Shown piece by piece: positions 32,676-44,808 of a stretch of 64,000 nt of DNA. The stretch comes from Porodaedalea pini (lineage: Eukaryota; Basidiomycota; Agaricomycetes; Hymenochaetales; Hymenochaetaceae). The notes beneath the pieces are model-generated. The model saw nothing but the letters and a program-made list of their open reading frames with translations, was not told the DNA's origin and searched no databases. Position 1 is the stretch's first letter, and each line of letters starts with the position of its first letter. The stretch covers positions 61,838 to 125,837 of the forward strand of contig NBAY01000094.1 in assembly GCA_002794775.1 (NCBI GenBank), written 5' to 3'. A program made the translations under genes and the position numbers.

Positions 32676-34862
32676 TTGAGCTTCGAGTATCTGCTGCCAG
32701 CCTCTGCAGCCAGCGAGGACCGGGGCGAAGGAGATGCAAGAAATCGAGACTCGTTCACATCCCTTCTTCCGTCTGAAGGAACCCTAGACCCAGAGGCTCA
32801 GAAGCCAAAGCGTGGACTACAGTTCTGGATGTGCATCGTGTCCATCATGCTTTCATCGTTCATCATGTCTCTTGATCTGGTGTGTCCATCGCTAATTCTA
32901 AAATCGGCAAAGCAGTTGATATTTTGTGATGAAAATCAGGCGGGAATAGCTACTGCACTGCCAACTATCATCAGTGACCTCGGAGGTGGACAATTCGAAT
33001 GGGTGGGATCAGCATACGCTCTTTCGGCGACTGCACTACTTCCGTTGAGCGGCGCATTAGCACAGGTTAGTACCTGAAATTTTTTTATTCACGCTCTTAT
33101 GTAACTTATACTCAGGTTTTCGGAAGAAGACCAAGTATGCTTCTCCAGCTACTGTTCTTCGCAGTTGGCAGTACGATGTGTGGATCAGCTAGGAGTGTAA
33201 ACTTTCTCATTGCCGGTCGAAGTAAGCCATTCTCCCTTCCTGTTTTGTCTGTGATCTGATCTATCACATGGCAGCTGTACAGGGTATCGGGGGCGGCGGC
33301 ATCGCGACTACATCTCAAATAGTTATCTCCGACCTCGTACCGCTCCATGAACGGGGAACATTCAACGCCCTTTTAGCACTGCATGTTCTCATTCTATCAC
33401 TTGCTAGGATAAGACTAACACGTTTATCTTTGCAGAGCCTACGCGTTGTCGACCGGAATTGCTGCTCTCGTCGCTGGTTCACTGGCTGAAAGTGGGCAGT
33501 GGAGATGGTTCTTCTGTGGGTCCCTTATTTGTATTGAGATAAGCCCAGCTAAAGCTACTTTTTTGGAAGATTTGAACCTTCCAATCTGTGCCGTATCGGC
33601 GGCTCCTACCGCAGTCTTCTTCAACTTTAGCGCTCCTCGAGGATCATTTCGAGACAAGCTCTTGAATCTGGACTGGATGTGGGTAATACAGATGGCTCTA
33701 ATTCACACGGCTAATGATTTTTATTCTCGGATAAAGAGGCTATGGGATTGCAGTTCTGAGTACGACCGGCGTGATATTTGCGCTTACGATCGGTGGGATA
33801 GAACATCCTTGGGGGTCAGCTCAGGTTCTCGTCCCGCTTATCCTCGGTTCCATCGGTCTCGTGGCGTTTGTTGTGTACGATTCTCAAGTTCCGCAATTTC
33901 CACTGGTATGCATTGCATATGCCTGAATTGGCCGATAGTTTTCTTACGTTCCAATTCAGGTTCCATTGAAAGTAATGGCGTCAACAGAGGCTATCAGCGG
34001 CTACTTGCAGGGATTTTTCACAGATTTTTATATGATGGGCTTGTTCTGTAAGTTGACACGACGCAATATAAATATCCATTTGCATGGCTGATGCTCAAGA
34101 TATTCAGATTACCTTCCGGTATACTTCCAGGCTTGCAAAGATGGTTCACCGATCCGGTCCGGTGTGCTAGTGCTCGCGACGACGCTTACCACAATGCCCA
34201 TCGGCGTGATTTCGGGCATCAGTGTTGCCAAAAGCGGGAGATATCGACCGCAGCTCTGGCTGGCCTGGGCGAGCTTAATACTCGGAGCCGGACTCTTCAG
34301 CACATTGCACGCAGATAGCGCGCTCAGCGCAGCGATTGGCTTTCAGATCTTCACGTCCATCGGGATCGGCATCTTGCTTACCTGTAGCTTCTTCCCCATT
34401 CTCGCTCCGATACCTCTGTCGCTGAACGCTAGTGCGGTTGCGTTCTTCATGTTCACGCGTTTCTTCGCCCAGAGCTGGGGTATCTCTGTTGGTGGCGCAG
34501 TACTCCAGAATGCACTATTGTCTCGGATGCCCGCGAACGCAGCTGCCCAACTTCCGCAAGGTATCTCCGCGGCGTCCGTCGCCTTCACGCTCGTCCCATC
34601 AATCCCTACACCGCCAGAACCGCTGAAATCGGAGGTTCGAAATGCATTTGCGGAGAGCCTGCGCATGTTCTGGCAGGTATTCATCGGCGTCGCTACATGC
34701 GGGTTTCTGTCTAGTCTACTGATGCGTGGTCTTGATCTACGGAAGGAGTCAGACGAATATTGGAATAGGCTGGAAGAAAGGCTGAGAAGGAATATTGGTA
34801 GTATCGAGAGGGGCAGGCGAGATAAAGTCGAGTTCGGTTTGGTAGACAGGAGGAGGGCTTGA
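32676..34862 (+). CDS. DHA14-type MFS transporter, copy 1
   Basis: Exons 32676-32879, 32940-33065, 33116-33221, 33275-33380, 33436-33515, 33570-33678, 33737-33905, 33960-34047 and 34108-34862 read through without a break. The motifs GIATALPTIISDLGG, FGRRP, VQGIGGGGIATTSQIVISDL and ERGTFNALLAL are those of the 14-helix drug:H+ antiporter group (DHA14), which exports drugs, toxins or metabolites across the plasma membrane. The intron at 33381-33435 starts with gc, not gt. The start is unresolved: no ATG lies in frame before the first membrane helix and an in-frame stop sits at 32646, so a 5' exon is missing from this model. The paralogue at 55142 has the same exon pattern. Confidence 0.88.
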
Positions 34863-35687
34863 GTTTACTACTATTTTTGTTCTTCTGTTTTTTTCGTTTA
34901 CGTTGGTCAATTGATGTCATGTCTCGCCGGGAGATAGCAACTGAAGAGCTAAACCAAGAGCATGTTGACAAGAATGTCTGGCTTGGTTGTACAAGACTTT
35001 TGCAGTACTCGACATTTATAGACTGGGATGGTTATTGTCTCATCGGCGTTGTGCGGGTTCAAGACGCTCCTCAGGCTCGGATAAGTCCGACTGTCCCGCC
35101 ATCAAAACGGACCTTATACTTCCATTAAGTTCCTGGGTTATCTCATATTCTTTCATCACATCTCAGCTGCTTTCTTGCATCAGTTTCAGACTTGCTTCAA
35201 GCCATGCGAATGATCGGAAGGCCAGCGATTGTGCGTTTTCCATTCTTCATACTGATATGACGAAGATCCTTAGAATTGCGTCCTCTCCTAAGGCTGCGCA
35301 GCAACAGAAAGCATCCAGCCTCAGCGTGCATGCTAAGTTGCTAAGTTGAATGAAACACGCAGGCCACGCAGATGACGCGGACTTGGTCTGAAAGCGGGGT
35401 CAGCTTGTGAGTTTAGTTCTTTCGTGTCTTCATAATCATTAAAGATGAATCATCGGACATGGTGAGAGGCCGAACACAAAGAAGCCATGCTGTACCTTAA
35501 ATCAAGTTTCAAACCAAGCTTAGCAGACGTTATCTTCTTTCATGATGCGCTCATTTCCATCTGATAGGAGAATGTCAAATTCCCCGACACTTAAAAATAC
35601 AAACTTAACAGTGGTACGCTCGAACTAGGAGGACTCTGCTGCTTCTTTGCATCGATCATCAGAAATTGGGCGAGCATCGACCGCTTT
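34863..35687. other. Intergenic, nothing recognised
   Basis: The stretch follows the MFS gene and precedes a DUF6533-type remnant. I see no gene or repeat. Confidence 0.5.
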
Positions 35688-37042
35688 ATGGCACTCCTCA
35701 TTCGGTCTAACGTCGAGCCTATCGATCCTGCACTCGTGCCAACCCGTGTCTCAGCGATAGATGCCGCTCAATACTTTCAAACAGCAATCGCTACGAACTG
35801 CTATACGATACCAGTGAGCTTATTCGGGTGTATGTCCAGCTATGCTCCGAGGATGACTTATCGAATGTCAGTCACTACAATGGAGAAAGTGGTAAGGCAG
35901 CTTGTTCTGTGTTCCCGACATGCAAACAAACGAGCTCCTCTCTCGTTTATTATGTCAAATACTTCTGTGTGTACCTCTAGAGGGTATATGGACTCGATAG
36001 TTTGACTCTTAACTATGGTTACTTGAAGGAGGCTCCTCGGTCATCTTTATCGTTCGTATACCTCACCGTCAGTCTGAGCATATCAGTAAAAATATCACTA
36101 ATAACTGTCTTTCTAGATTCGATACATCGGAATACTGGGTGCTGTCTCGAACCTGGTCTATGAGCAAAATCATTTTACAAACAAAAATCTGAACTTTAAT
36201 CATTTGATTTTGTCTGTTTGTCTTTCAAGGGGACATGTACTATGTATATTTCACATCATAAACAGTCCATAGCGAAATTATGAGTGGATGCTAACTTCTG
36301 TCATACACAGATGTCGTTTCGTAGCCTGGACAGCCAATGTGCCTTGTGAGCTCTTCAGAATCTCAATGATGGCGAATCAGATATTGCTCACGACAAACAC
36401 AGACTGGTTTGCTGTGATAACGATAGGTTGCAAGTGATTCATTACAGCGCTGATTCTCAATTGGTAGACATTCTGGTAATCAGAGTCCTGGAACTTTACT
36501 CTGAAGATCACTGTTAGAACCTGAACTTTCACCTTTTCTTTATTTTCCCTTTTACCATTTCCTTTATTATATTCACCCTTTTCATTATATTTACCCATCT
36601 TACACAATCATTCCCACAACACCTTCATTCGTTCCATTCCGACCCCTTATGTAATATTAGATAATATAGTCTCACGGTCGTCGCTATATAAGGTCTCAGG
36701 AATCGCATGAACTCCTTGTTCTGCTTTTCCTCTTACCTCCGCGACGACCTAGGTGAGACTCGTCCCCCTTGTATTAGTTTAGTCTTGTTACAATCCTCTT
36801 ACCTCCGCGACGACCTAGCCTGAGTACAGCGTGTCCCGAGTCCCCGCTCGAGTATAGCACGTCCCAGACAACAGTCAGCCGAGGCCTGCCCAGTCCGAGT
36901 CATCTCCCGGACTCCCGCCTAACAATCACGTTCGTTAGAGCGTTACTTGTTATTCAACAAACAGTAAATGTCAAGATTCTGCTCGCTTTGGAGGTAGTAT
37001 CTAAAATGGTAGCTCTGACTTACGTGAATATGATCGAGTCTA
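35688..37042 (+). pseudogene. DUF6533-type membrane gene split by a solo LTR
   Basis: The exons correspond to those of 37808-39419. The first is MALLIRSNVEPIDPALVPTR, then YFQTAIAT, after which one base is missing so that the expected LLYDT is read out of frame. TMEKV, the RYIGILGAVSNLVY exon (36119), the VAWTANVPCELF exon (36320) and YILVIRVLELYSE (36468) follow. A 413-bp LTR is inserted at 36511. After it the next exon resumes (VNVKILLALEVVSKMVALTY, about 36962-37022). No later exons follow, because the 3' half is gone. The intron at 36430-36467 is only 38 nt and begins with gc. This copy is dead. Confidence 0.78.
36512..36924. mobile_element. Solo LTR with 5-bp target duplication
   Basis: The segment starts TGTTAGAACC and ends CGCCTAACA, the inverted TG...CA ends of an LTR. 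It is flanked by the direct repeat ATCAC (36507-36511 and 36925-36929). It contains a tatataagg promoter-like site near 36690 and a 25-bp internal direct repeat (tcctcttacctccgcgacga onward, at 36728 and 36794). No internal retroelement genes remain, so it is a solo LTR formed by recombination. Confidence 0.85.
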
Positions 37043-37051
37043 GTAAGTATC

Positions 37052-37077
37052 CATAGTTTTGTTTTTGTTTTTGTTTT
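37052..37077. repeat. (gttttt)n microsatellite
   Basis: A short run of four gttttt-like units. Nothing functional is implied. Confidence 0.7.
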
Positions 37078-37199
37078 TCGCTGAGAAGAATAGCGAGCGT
37101 GTGCCTGATCTCCGAAAAGGTCTGCAACACGTTGTCTTCTAAAGATCAACTTTGCAGTGAACACAAACTTGGGTCTTACTAATCCACTTAGTTTCATCA

Positions 37200-37699
37200 A
37201 AATCTTATCCTATCGGGCCCTCCCTTCCGCGGCTGCCTTTTTGGGGCCGACTAAGGCCTGACTCAAGTTCTTGCGCAAGTGATTGAGTTTCAATGACCGT
37301 GAAGCAATTCTGGTCTTAAGCAGCTGGTGAAAGGTCTCGAGTCTCAATTCATCGCCCTTCTTGCCTGACGCATAGGGAAGTTCAAAACTCTATTTGCTGA
37401 CTATGCTGGCTGGAAGACGGGTTGGAAGATGTCGATATCTAGGAGTGAATTTAGCCAGGTCTGGACTAGAGATCACTGGTCAAGCTTGTTATCTTTCGCA
37501 TGAACTTTGGTAGTTGTATCTTTGCTTCTTTGATCATAGAAGCTGTCCTGCTCCCATAGGTGGCCTCGAATTGCTTAATGAGCACCCAAAGAGAAGCAGC
37601 ATAGATACTGTGGGTCTGATTGTTATTAGATATGCCGTGTTTCAGCGGTTCTCGCGAGATGCGCTCATATACATTTTTATCGAAGAAGTTCGGACTCAA
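37200..37699 (-). pseudogene. Possible gag remnant of a Copia-like retroelement
   Basis: A minus-strand frame near 37610-37466 reads ASLWVLIKQFEATYGSRTAS, then IKEAKIQLPKFMRKITSLTS. This resembles the helical gag segment of Copia-type elements (W-x-x-L-x-x-x-F, later SLTSDL). No other retroelement domain is present, and the solo LTR 300 bp away is not demonstrably from the same element. It could be an unrelated chance frame. Confidence 0.3.
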
Positions 37700-37807
37700 T
37701 GCTGCTTTAAGACGGCATATAAACCGCTCATCAGTACTGTCGTGCCGGATCTATTTGCGCTACCCCCTCAGACGTCCTTCGAGAGCAACAGTGACTCCGA
37801 CAGAGAT

Positions 37808-39419
37808 ATGGCTTCCAATATCATGCCTATCGATCCTGCACTTGTGCCAACCTGGGTCTCAGTGGTAAATACTGCCCAATATTTCCAAGTAGCAACTGTC
37901 ACGATGCTAGTCTACGACACCCGTGCGTCCAATATACTATGTCGGAAGTAGACTTATACGGAAATTGCTGTTCTCTCAGTTACCACAATGGACAAAGAGG
38001 TACGTACTATTCTCATGACCTCACAATGCATGGGACAATGACTCACGCTTTCCCGCAAGGTTAAATACTTCTGGGTATGTATTCCTATATTTTTTTTCTC
38101 CTTACCGGCTTACATGAGCTACTTCTATCCTGTGCTTAAAGAGGTCTCCCGGAAGCATAGCCACGATTGTATACTTCGCGGTGAGTCTGATACATACTGA
38201 TATAAAAATCCGGATTCTTAGCTTATGGACATTAATATTCTCTAGAATCGATACATTGGAATTCTTGGGTCCGTTTCCCTTTTGATATGTGAGTCATCCT
38301 ATCCGATCAGTAACAACTTGGGCTCTGAACGATAGACTCTGCTTGGTAACCTCAAAAGGGAACATTTACAGCGCAAATATCACACTGTAAGTTCTACATT
38401 TTTGCCGATGCACAGAGGGTAATCGCAGTACATATAGATGTGAGCAGCAAGAGTTGCACGCTAGCGCGAGTCCTTCTGACATTTCACAGGCAATTTTGCC
38501 GGATGGACCACTAGCGCGTCTTGTGAGCTTTTCGAAAGCAAATGGCGAGAGAGATTTTGCTCACAGTAAACTCAGACTGGTTCACGATAATCTTGATAGA
38601 CTGCAAGTGATCAATCACGGGTGGCGTTTTAACTTGCGCTGAAGTCTAGCAATAGATATACTCATGCTCAGAGTTCTGGCGCTTTACTCTGAAGGTAAGT
38701 CCTGAACACAGTGTTAGAACGCTGCTCAGAAACCCGCAGATAAGAAGCTATCGGTTTGTCTCAAGATACTGCTTGCCATGGAAGCCGTTGCCAAACTCGT
38801 ATCGCTTGTTTATGTCAACAAGGATCAGGAAAGTAAGTAGAGCTAATATCTTACTATGAAATTTGAAATAATACATATTAGTTTCCGTTGCGGGTCTTGC
38901 GAAGAATGTTACTGTATGTGGCACCGGCAGTGATCCGGCTTTCGTGTGGGGGGTTGTGGACTGGTACGTATCTCGAATCACTGAAGATGAGGTTCGACTG
39001 ACAAAAGGCAGGATCATTCCGTTGGCGTATGGGCTTATGCTGATGGCTCTCGCCTCGTACAAGGCTTCCGAGTTCTGGAGAATATCAGGAAACTTCAGGG
39101 GATTCAATCTTGTACGGGTCGTCGTTCAGGATCAGTCTATTTACTTCCTTCTGTAAGTTTGTCTTGTTTACGGTTCATAGCACCCTGCTCAAAATATCTT
39201 TCAGGGCTGTCTCCTGTTGCGTCTTCAACATCATAGTTTTCAAGGTAGACATCGAAAATGACTTTCTCGCACAAGTCATGGCACTTCTCGGAAGTCCGTC
39301 TTTCCTCTGCGTTCTTGGCAGCCGGATGCTGTTCAACCTCAAGGAGGAGGGAGAACGGGGAGTCAACGGGGGAACAAGTTATGGTGTGAATATGACGGCC
39401 ACTATGGTATTCGCTTAGC
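37808..39419 (+). pseudogene. DUF6533-type membrane protein, nearly complete, one frame gap
   Basis: Eleven or so short exons can be followed from MASNIMPIDPALVPTWVS. They include YFQVATVTMLVYDT, TTMDKEV, VKYFW, RSPGSIATIVYFA, NRYIGILGSVSLLI, the NFAGWTTSASCELF exon, WFTIILID, YILMLRVLALYSEG, the KILLAMEAVAKL exon, SVAGLAKNVTVCGTG and the last exon ending GSRMLFNLKEEGERGVN. Compared with its neighbour, four bases are missing before MAREILLTVNSDW (about 38540), which throws the frame. Otherwise every splice site is sound. The intron at 38603-38655 begins with gc. It may be a young pseudogene or carry a sequence error. Family function is unknown, and seven helices are likely. Confidence 0.68.
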
Positions 39420-41327
39420 GACGTGAGAACCTGTTTCGACTTTCTGTAATATCTTTCAGTGTTCCTCACGATTGTTCTGCTTGGCTTGCCACATTTGTGT
39501 TCTGAATGATATCTTCGCGAGTACCCCCAATCTTGTACGTTTTGTACCTGTTCTATTTGTCAAGAATTATTTATCGTAAAAATGAAGGATCAATAAAAGG
39601 CGAGCACCCAGCTTCTAAATAAACCTGGATAAAGGCCGCAGGCAAAGGGCAAGAGCGTAGGTGAGGCACTGATGCCTCACTAATTGGGGTAGCAGATTAT
39701 TTTAGCAGAGTATCACGGAGATCTGACCTCGACAAGGTGTGCCTCTGAGAGTAAATAATACCGGCGTAAATGCATCTTCGTGCGGATCGGGATGGTTGGC
39801 GTGTATGGAATGATAGAAGATAAGAGGAGCTAAAACAAACTGACCTGGAGCAGAGACAACAGTTGTAAAAGACACGAGAGCATCGTATTTGAAGATAAGT
39901 AAGAGGCCTGCGGGATTCGGGATCATAAGGGTTCGGTACAGGGCTGCAGAGGGTGTTCGCTATTTTTCTCCAGTAGAGAACAATATGAGACTGTGTTAAA
40001 TGAGCTAGTCAGAGTCAGTCGAATCCTCTTAGACACAATCCAACAAGTTTGACGCACCCTTCCGAATCTGAATGTCGTGTTCTACAAAAAGCTAATATAC
40101 AAAAGACAGTTGTGACCTCTAGCCACCATTCAGTGTCGTCGAGATAGGATGCACGCTAAGATTGGGCGATGTGCGCTGCCAGAGTTGTCTATATTGCTTG
40201 GTACTTTACTGCGGTGTTTTGACAGGCGAGCAGGAGTGGCGACACGGCGGTAGCCGTAGTTCGAGCACTATGGACGTGCAACAAGGGAAGAACGGACGAA
40301 GCCGCAGAACACGTAGTTTATTTGTACGTATTTGTTAGGCCACCTGATCACATGCTGGAAGAGAAATTGTGGCTTTTTCTCCTTCTCAAAATTGAAAGAA
40401 ATGGCTCTAACGATGACAGCAAGGTGTAATTTCTGGAGTTGGTTACAAGAGATTTGAGCTCAGAACGGGTCGAAGAGCTGAGGCGTTCAGTTTCCACACC
40501 AAGAGGTCCCGATCGACGTGCTCGCGCGGCTCGCATTTTTTCTCAGCACAACCAACGACAACCTCCTACACCGTCGACACCGCACAGGCGGCTCATCTAG
40601 TAGATCGCAAGATGCACAGTGGTGCATAGCTAAGTCGATGGGCTTGTCAGTAATGTAAGATGGGATCGTGAGGAAATGCTACGACCTTGGCAACACTGTT
40701 TTCGGCCTCTGGAAGCCTAGCCTTGACGGAACAGTTGGAAAAGGTGCAGGACAAGTGGTGTGGAGGGGGGGGGGGGGGGAAGAGTATCAGAAGAGAGGTG
40801 CGTGATGAAGGTTTTTCGCATTTTTCTTCATTCGATTCATCTATGTACAAAGGTGTACAATTCTACGATGACGCGGTGAAAATGCATCGCGCGAGGAGGC
40901 TGACACGACCAAGCCAGCTGGACCCGAAATGACCGCAGGATCTTGTGGACCCTGTTCTCAGTGTAAGTACCTATATATTTACCTATCTGTAATTAAATCC
41001 TGGCCGCTTCTAGCGCATGCTTATGGTCCTTGCACGGTAGCCTCAGACGAGAATTGTGCTCACGATGTACTACGCAGTCATGCGTGCTTTCCTTCCTTAT
41101 GAACATGCAAGTTGGCACTGGTACCGTTCCGTACACACCAATCTCATATAGTTCTCCCTACACATCGCTCTAAACTTGTACGCCGACGTCCGCATTGTGT
41201 ATACACGTATCCATCAAATCCTTCTTAGTTCATCTACTATCCACGAATTCGGGGTTTAATGTCATCTACATACTTCATGTCGTCAGCCCCATTCGCGCGC
41301 TCTGCACCCAGTTGAAACTGTCCCCAG
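39420..41327. other. Long intergenic stretch; homopolymer run
   Basis: No recognisable gene. Short open frames on the minus strand at 39926-39702 and 40536-40348 lack exon signals and family likeness. A run of 15 G lies at 40765-40779. Confidence 0.5.
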
Positions 41328-42859
41328 TCAAGGTTGAACTTTTTCACGGACGGTAAACTCCTGCAAAACATCTCCGAAACGGCGTCCTACATTCGTCAAA
41401 ATGCATATGGTCAATATCTTGCCGTAAGAAACACGAAAGAAGTCATGTCGCACCTTCAGCTGGTCCTCCGACTCTCTCGACTCGAAGGGCACCTCGTTAG
41501 ACATAGCGAGCGATAGCGTCTCGAGCCCACGGAACGTTGATGCGCGTTTACGAAACACCTCCGAGAGCTCACTGAGGCGCACATCCGCATTGATTGGTTC
41601 CGCATTTCCATCGCTGGAAGCAAGAACGAGCTCGAACTGCGTGACCGTTTTGACCCTGTCCGATGTCGATCCAACGAGAGCAAACGTGCAGGAGAAATTG
41701 GATAGGCGCCTTCTCCAAATCTTGGCGTCCGTCACATAGGGATCCTGAATATCTGGTATGTGCATACCAAGTAACTGCATTTCCGGGTCTTGATTGTAGC
41801 CTGCTTGTATCCAGTCATAATCTATCAATTCCAGATCGTTGTCACTTTCCCCGGTACTGATACGGAGTATATCAAAAATGTAGAATACTGGCAGGAGGCC
41901 ATCGGCGCCTCGACAATCGATTTCCAGAGATTCCAACTTCCTGCAGTTGCACACGAGCTTTCTGAAAGATTCTGGTCCGAAATCCAGTGAACCAATGGCA
42001 AGTTGTTTCAAGTTCACCAGATTGATATAGGTGGTGTTTCCGAGATTCAGAGCTGGAACTCCAAGGAAATCCACGTTCTCCTCGTTGTTTTTGTTTTTGC
42101 CTCTGATCGAAAGCATGACGATGGTCTCTTCGAAAAACTTCAGGATAGTATTGAGTGCCGTGCCTGCCTTAGGATCTCCGACCACAATGCTGAGATTGGA
42201 TACCGCTGGCATGCACCATCGGGTCCGGTGCATACTAATGAATGCGAAATCGCCGAATGCAGGATCGGGATCACGTATGGACAGCGTTCGAAGTGCCTTC
42301 AGTGACGCAAGAGCGTAGATGTTTGGGCGCGACAGGGGAAAGTCAACAAGATCCAGGGTGGTGATGGAAGAGAAATGCGTGAAGATGGTGAGAATCGTGA
42401 AATCTCGCTTGTTAAGGTCGAAACTATCGTCTTCATCGCAGTCATCACTTGAATCAAAATGTCCAAGTGATAGGAATCTTATTGAGTCCCGTAGCAAAAA
42501 CGGTCATAAACATGGCAGCTCGTATTTACAGCAGAATTGACTCGCCTTGTCTTCGTGGCGTCATGAATGGGCGCCGGGGGAGTACCGTTGATCAGGTTCT
42601 CCATGAAGTACTCGCGATATTCCCCGTTGGTCAGATCCATACCCTGAAACACCAGGTGGCTGTAGAGAGTCTGCAAGTGACTGCACGTCGCCGAAAAGTT
42701 TCTGAGGTTCCGGAACGAAGTTAAAATAAAATTGATGTCGTCTGCCATAGTGCGACAGTCGTCAAATTGATAGTCCATTGAAACGGCTGTGAAGGGAATC
42801 AATAATTCGGCAATGCGGAGTTTGAGCTCGACAGGGAGTGCGAGAAGTCTGGAGCTCAT
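41328..42859 (-). CDS. F-box-like/leucine-rich protein
   Basis: The first exon starts at 42859 (MSSRLLALPVELKLRIAELL), a typical F-box-like opening. It continues through NFILTSFRNLRNFSATCSHL to near 42540. A short intron with donor candidates gtaaat or gcgagt lies at about 42545-42440. The second exon runs as one long frame to the stop at 41328 and has irregular leucine-rich repeats (TTLDLVDFPLSRPNIYALAS, LKALRTLSIRDPDP, LESLEIDCRGADG). The acceptor phase was not resolved, so the exact junction is open. Such proteins may act as SCF substrate receptors, but the target is unknown. It points away from the next gene, leaving a shared upstream region of about 400 bp. Confidence 0.65.
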
Positions 42860-43278
42860 GACGGGCGGTTGGATGAAAGCTGAGAGATGGTACAGGAAAG
42901 GAGGAGCGGTGCTATTGCGGATTAAATACCTGGACGGCGTGGGCCGAAAGTGGCTGGCCACAAGCCACATCTTCCTGCCACCGGGAGACTTTGCTTGCCG
43001 TCACCAATGAGTACATTTGTCTCGAGCCCCGACAGATCTTAATCGTATATCTTATCAGATGCTAGCCACGATCTCTCGACAAAGACATGCGTGTTTTTGC
43101 TGTCTCCTAGACGTCCATTGTTTCTTGCACATTGAAAGGATAACACCTTAGTTCTGAGTCGTCAGAGTTCGGGATATAAGGAGAAGCCCCCAACACAGAT
43201 AGCCACCGGGTCCAGTGCTTTTACAACGGCTGCTTATTTGATTTAGCTGCAGAGATACAGTACAACCTTCCAGTCCGC
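42860..43278. other. Intergenic, nothing recognised
   Basis: Upstream region of the F-box-like gene and 3' flank of the next minus-strand gene. No features seen. Confidence 0.5.
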
Positions 43279-43746
43279 TCAGAAGTCTTCGATGCCGATA
43301 TACTTTGCATACAACTTCTTCATACGGGTGTTCCTAACAGAATATTCAAAAGGCTTCAGTCGATAGATATTCTGTTTGAAAGGCATGATACGAACCTTCT
43401 TCAACTCGCTCACCACTCCATGTAACTGCCCGTTCTTCCCTTCGTCTCTCACTAGGACTTCGACCCGGTGTTCATCGCCCTTCTCTAATTGACCGTTCTC
43501 GCCAATGGCTGGATTAACAGAGCCCGTAGCTTGAATTGTCCTGCAATGTGTGAACGTAATCAAGTGGCAGCGATTTCGCTGAAGAATCGAGCCGCAGGTA
43601 CCTGTTCCTGCAGTTATGAATGCACAATTTTCGTTTTCGCTAATGCGACCGACCTGCATCGGATAAAACTTGAACAGGTGATCTAGAATCTCTGGTGTGT
43701 TTTTGACAGGACGGAAGAAAACAAGCTTGAAGCGAGACGCCGACAT
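43279..43746 (-). CDS. NIF3/YqfO-type small domain protein with single-base shifts
   Basis: The start MSASRFKLVFFRPVKNTPEI, then FYPMQVGRISENENCAFITA, then NPAIGENGQLEKGDEHRVEV and the tail HPYEEVV...VYR...EDF follow the well-conserved small PII-like domain found alone or inside NIF3/YqfO proteins. Two introns are visible (after AGTG near 43607, and after SELKK near 43350). One base seems to be missing just after the first acceptor (GQFK then ATGSVNP in another frame) and one extra near the end, before the final EDF. With both corrected, the protein would be normal length. Function is not firmly known in the family. I treat it as a gene because conservation outside those two points is strong. 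Confidence 0.62.
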   Translation of the reverse strand: MSASRFKLVFFRPVKNTPEILDHLFKFYPMQVGRISENENCAFITAGTGTCGSILQRNRCHLITFTHCRTIQATGSVNPAIGENGQLEKGDEHRVEVLVRDEGKNGQLHGVVSELKKVRIMPFKQNIYRLKPFEYSVRNTRMKKLYAKYIGIEDF

Positions 43747-44179
43747 CGTGGTCAAAACGAAGTCAGTGAACAGCTTTAAGGCTTAAACTGAGATGAGTAT
43801 ACGTATAATCCGAACGCACGCTAGCCTATTAGTACTCAAAATCGACCAGGGCTCATTTCACCAGACATTCTCTACAGTCGGAGTACACGGATGTAACAGA
43901 GAGCAGGTAGGAGCATGGAGTATCAATATCACGGCAGTAAGCAAAAACACCTTGGCAAAATGGAGAGCGATCTGGCTTACAATCTTCGACTGAGCTTTTT
44001 TTTTTTGTATTAGTACAAGGTGGACATACTAAAATGAATACACACTACAGAAGGGATAGTCCTACAGTAACATCTTCGGCGGATATGAGATCATCATCAG
44101 TAAACGTCCAAAGCGTCGAGGGGTGGGTTGAACTTACATTACACGAGTGGTCGCAGAGTATGCCATAATACATTCAATA
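43747..44179. other. Intergenic, nothing recognised
   Basis: The stretch between two minus-strand genes holds a run of t (44000) and no coding frame. Confidence 0.5.
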
Positions 44180-44808
44180 TCAGCCTTGGGATTTAGCACC
44201 TTCCTTGCGCCTGATAGGGTTGATCACTATGGGCTGATGCTTGTTCTCGACGGATTCCGTGAGACGCACGATGCGCAGGTCACCCGAGTCGGACGACAGG
44301 GGCTCAACTCTATCGACAATGATAAAATTTTGCAAACACTAGAAGCTGGAGGAGAAGGAGAGCGGGGAGGACTCACTTTGCCTCGAAATTGCTGATTCGT
44401 TGCATATGTGCTGGTGCCGCGCGGACTTTGAACTTGAGAGAGCGAGTGACTGTCCACGAACCCTTCACGGTTCCGGACTACCAGCGTGGAAAGGCGGCAG
44501 TCAGAAGTCAAATCTTGCTCGACTTGACAGAAATAACTCACCTGCTGACCTTCTTCGCCCTCAAGTGCTCCCTCGTCTGCATGCAACTTATCGAACTTGA
44601 CATCCACCTTTGTCATCGCTGCCCGTTGCCCCTTGAGTTCCTCCTTGAACTTTTCACGCGAAATGTCTTCGTTGTTGATGGAGATGCTGACATGTCCTTC
44701 GGGTGCGAAGGCACACTCGAACGCGGAGTGAAAAGTGTCGTCGTCGGGGGCTGTGTAAAGAGCGGCGAGACGTTCCTGCGTCCATATCTTCAGATCGGAT
44801 TTCGCCAT
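44180..44808 (-). CDS. Conserved fungal protein of unknown function (about 175 aa)
   Basis: Exon 1 is 44808-44542, starting MAKSDLKIWTQERLAALYTA with EGHVSISINNEDISREKFKE. Exon 2 is 44477-44377 (SGTVKGSWTVTRSLKFKVRA). Exon 3 is 44338-44180 and ends IRRKEGAKSQG. The alternating beta-strand pattern suggests an NTF2/SnoaL-like fold, but this is only an impression. The junction of exons 2 and 3 is one base short. An additional A in the AAAA run near 44330 would restore FIIVDRVEPLSSDSGDLRIV in frame. No signal peptide or membrane helix is seen. Confidence 0.62.

Noticed and set aside
40765..40779. Run of 15 G, and a run of 11 C at 50715
   Set aside because: Noted as homopolymers only. No flanking structure suggests a telomere, origin or regulatory role, and their lengths may be misread.
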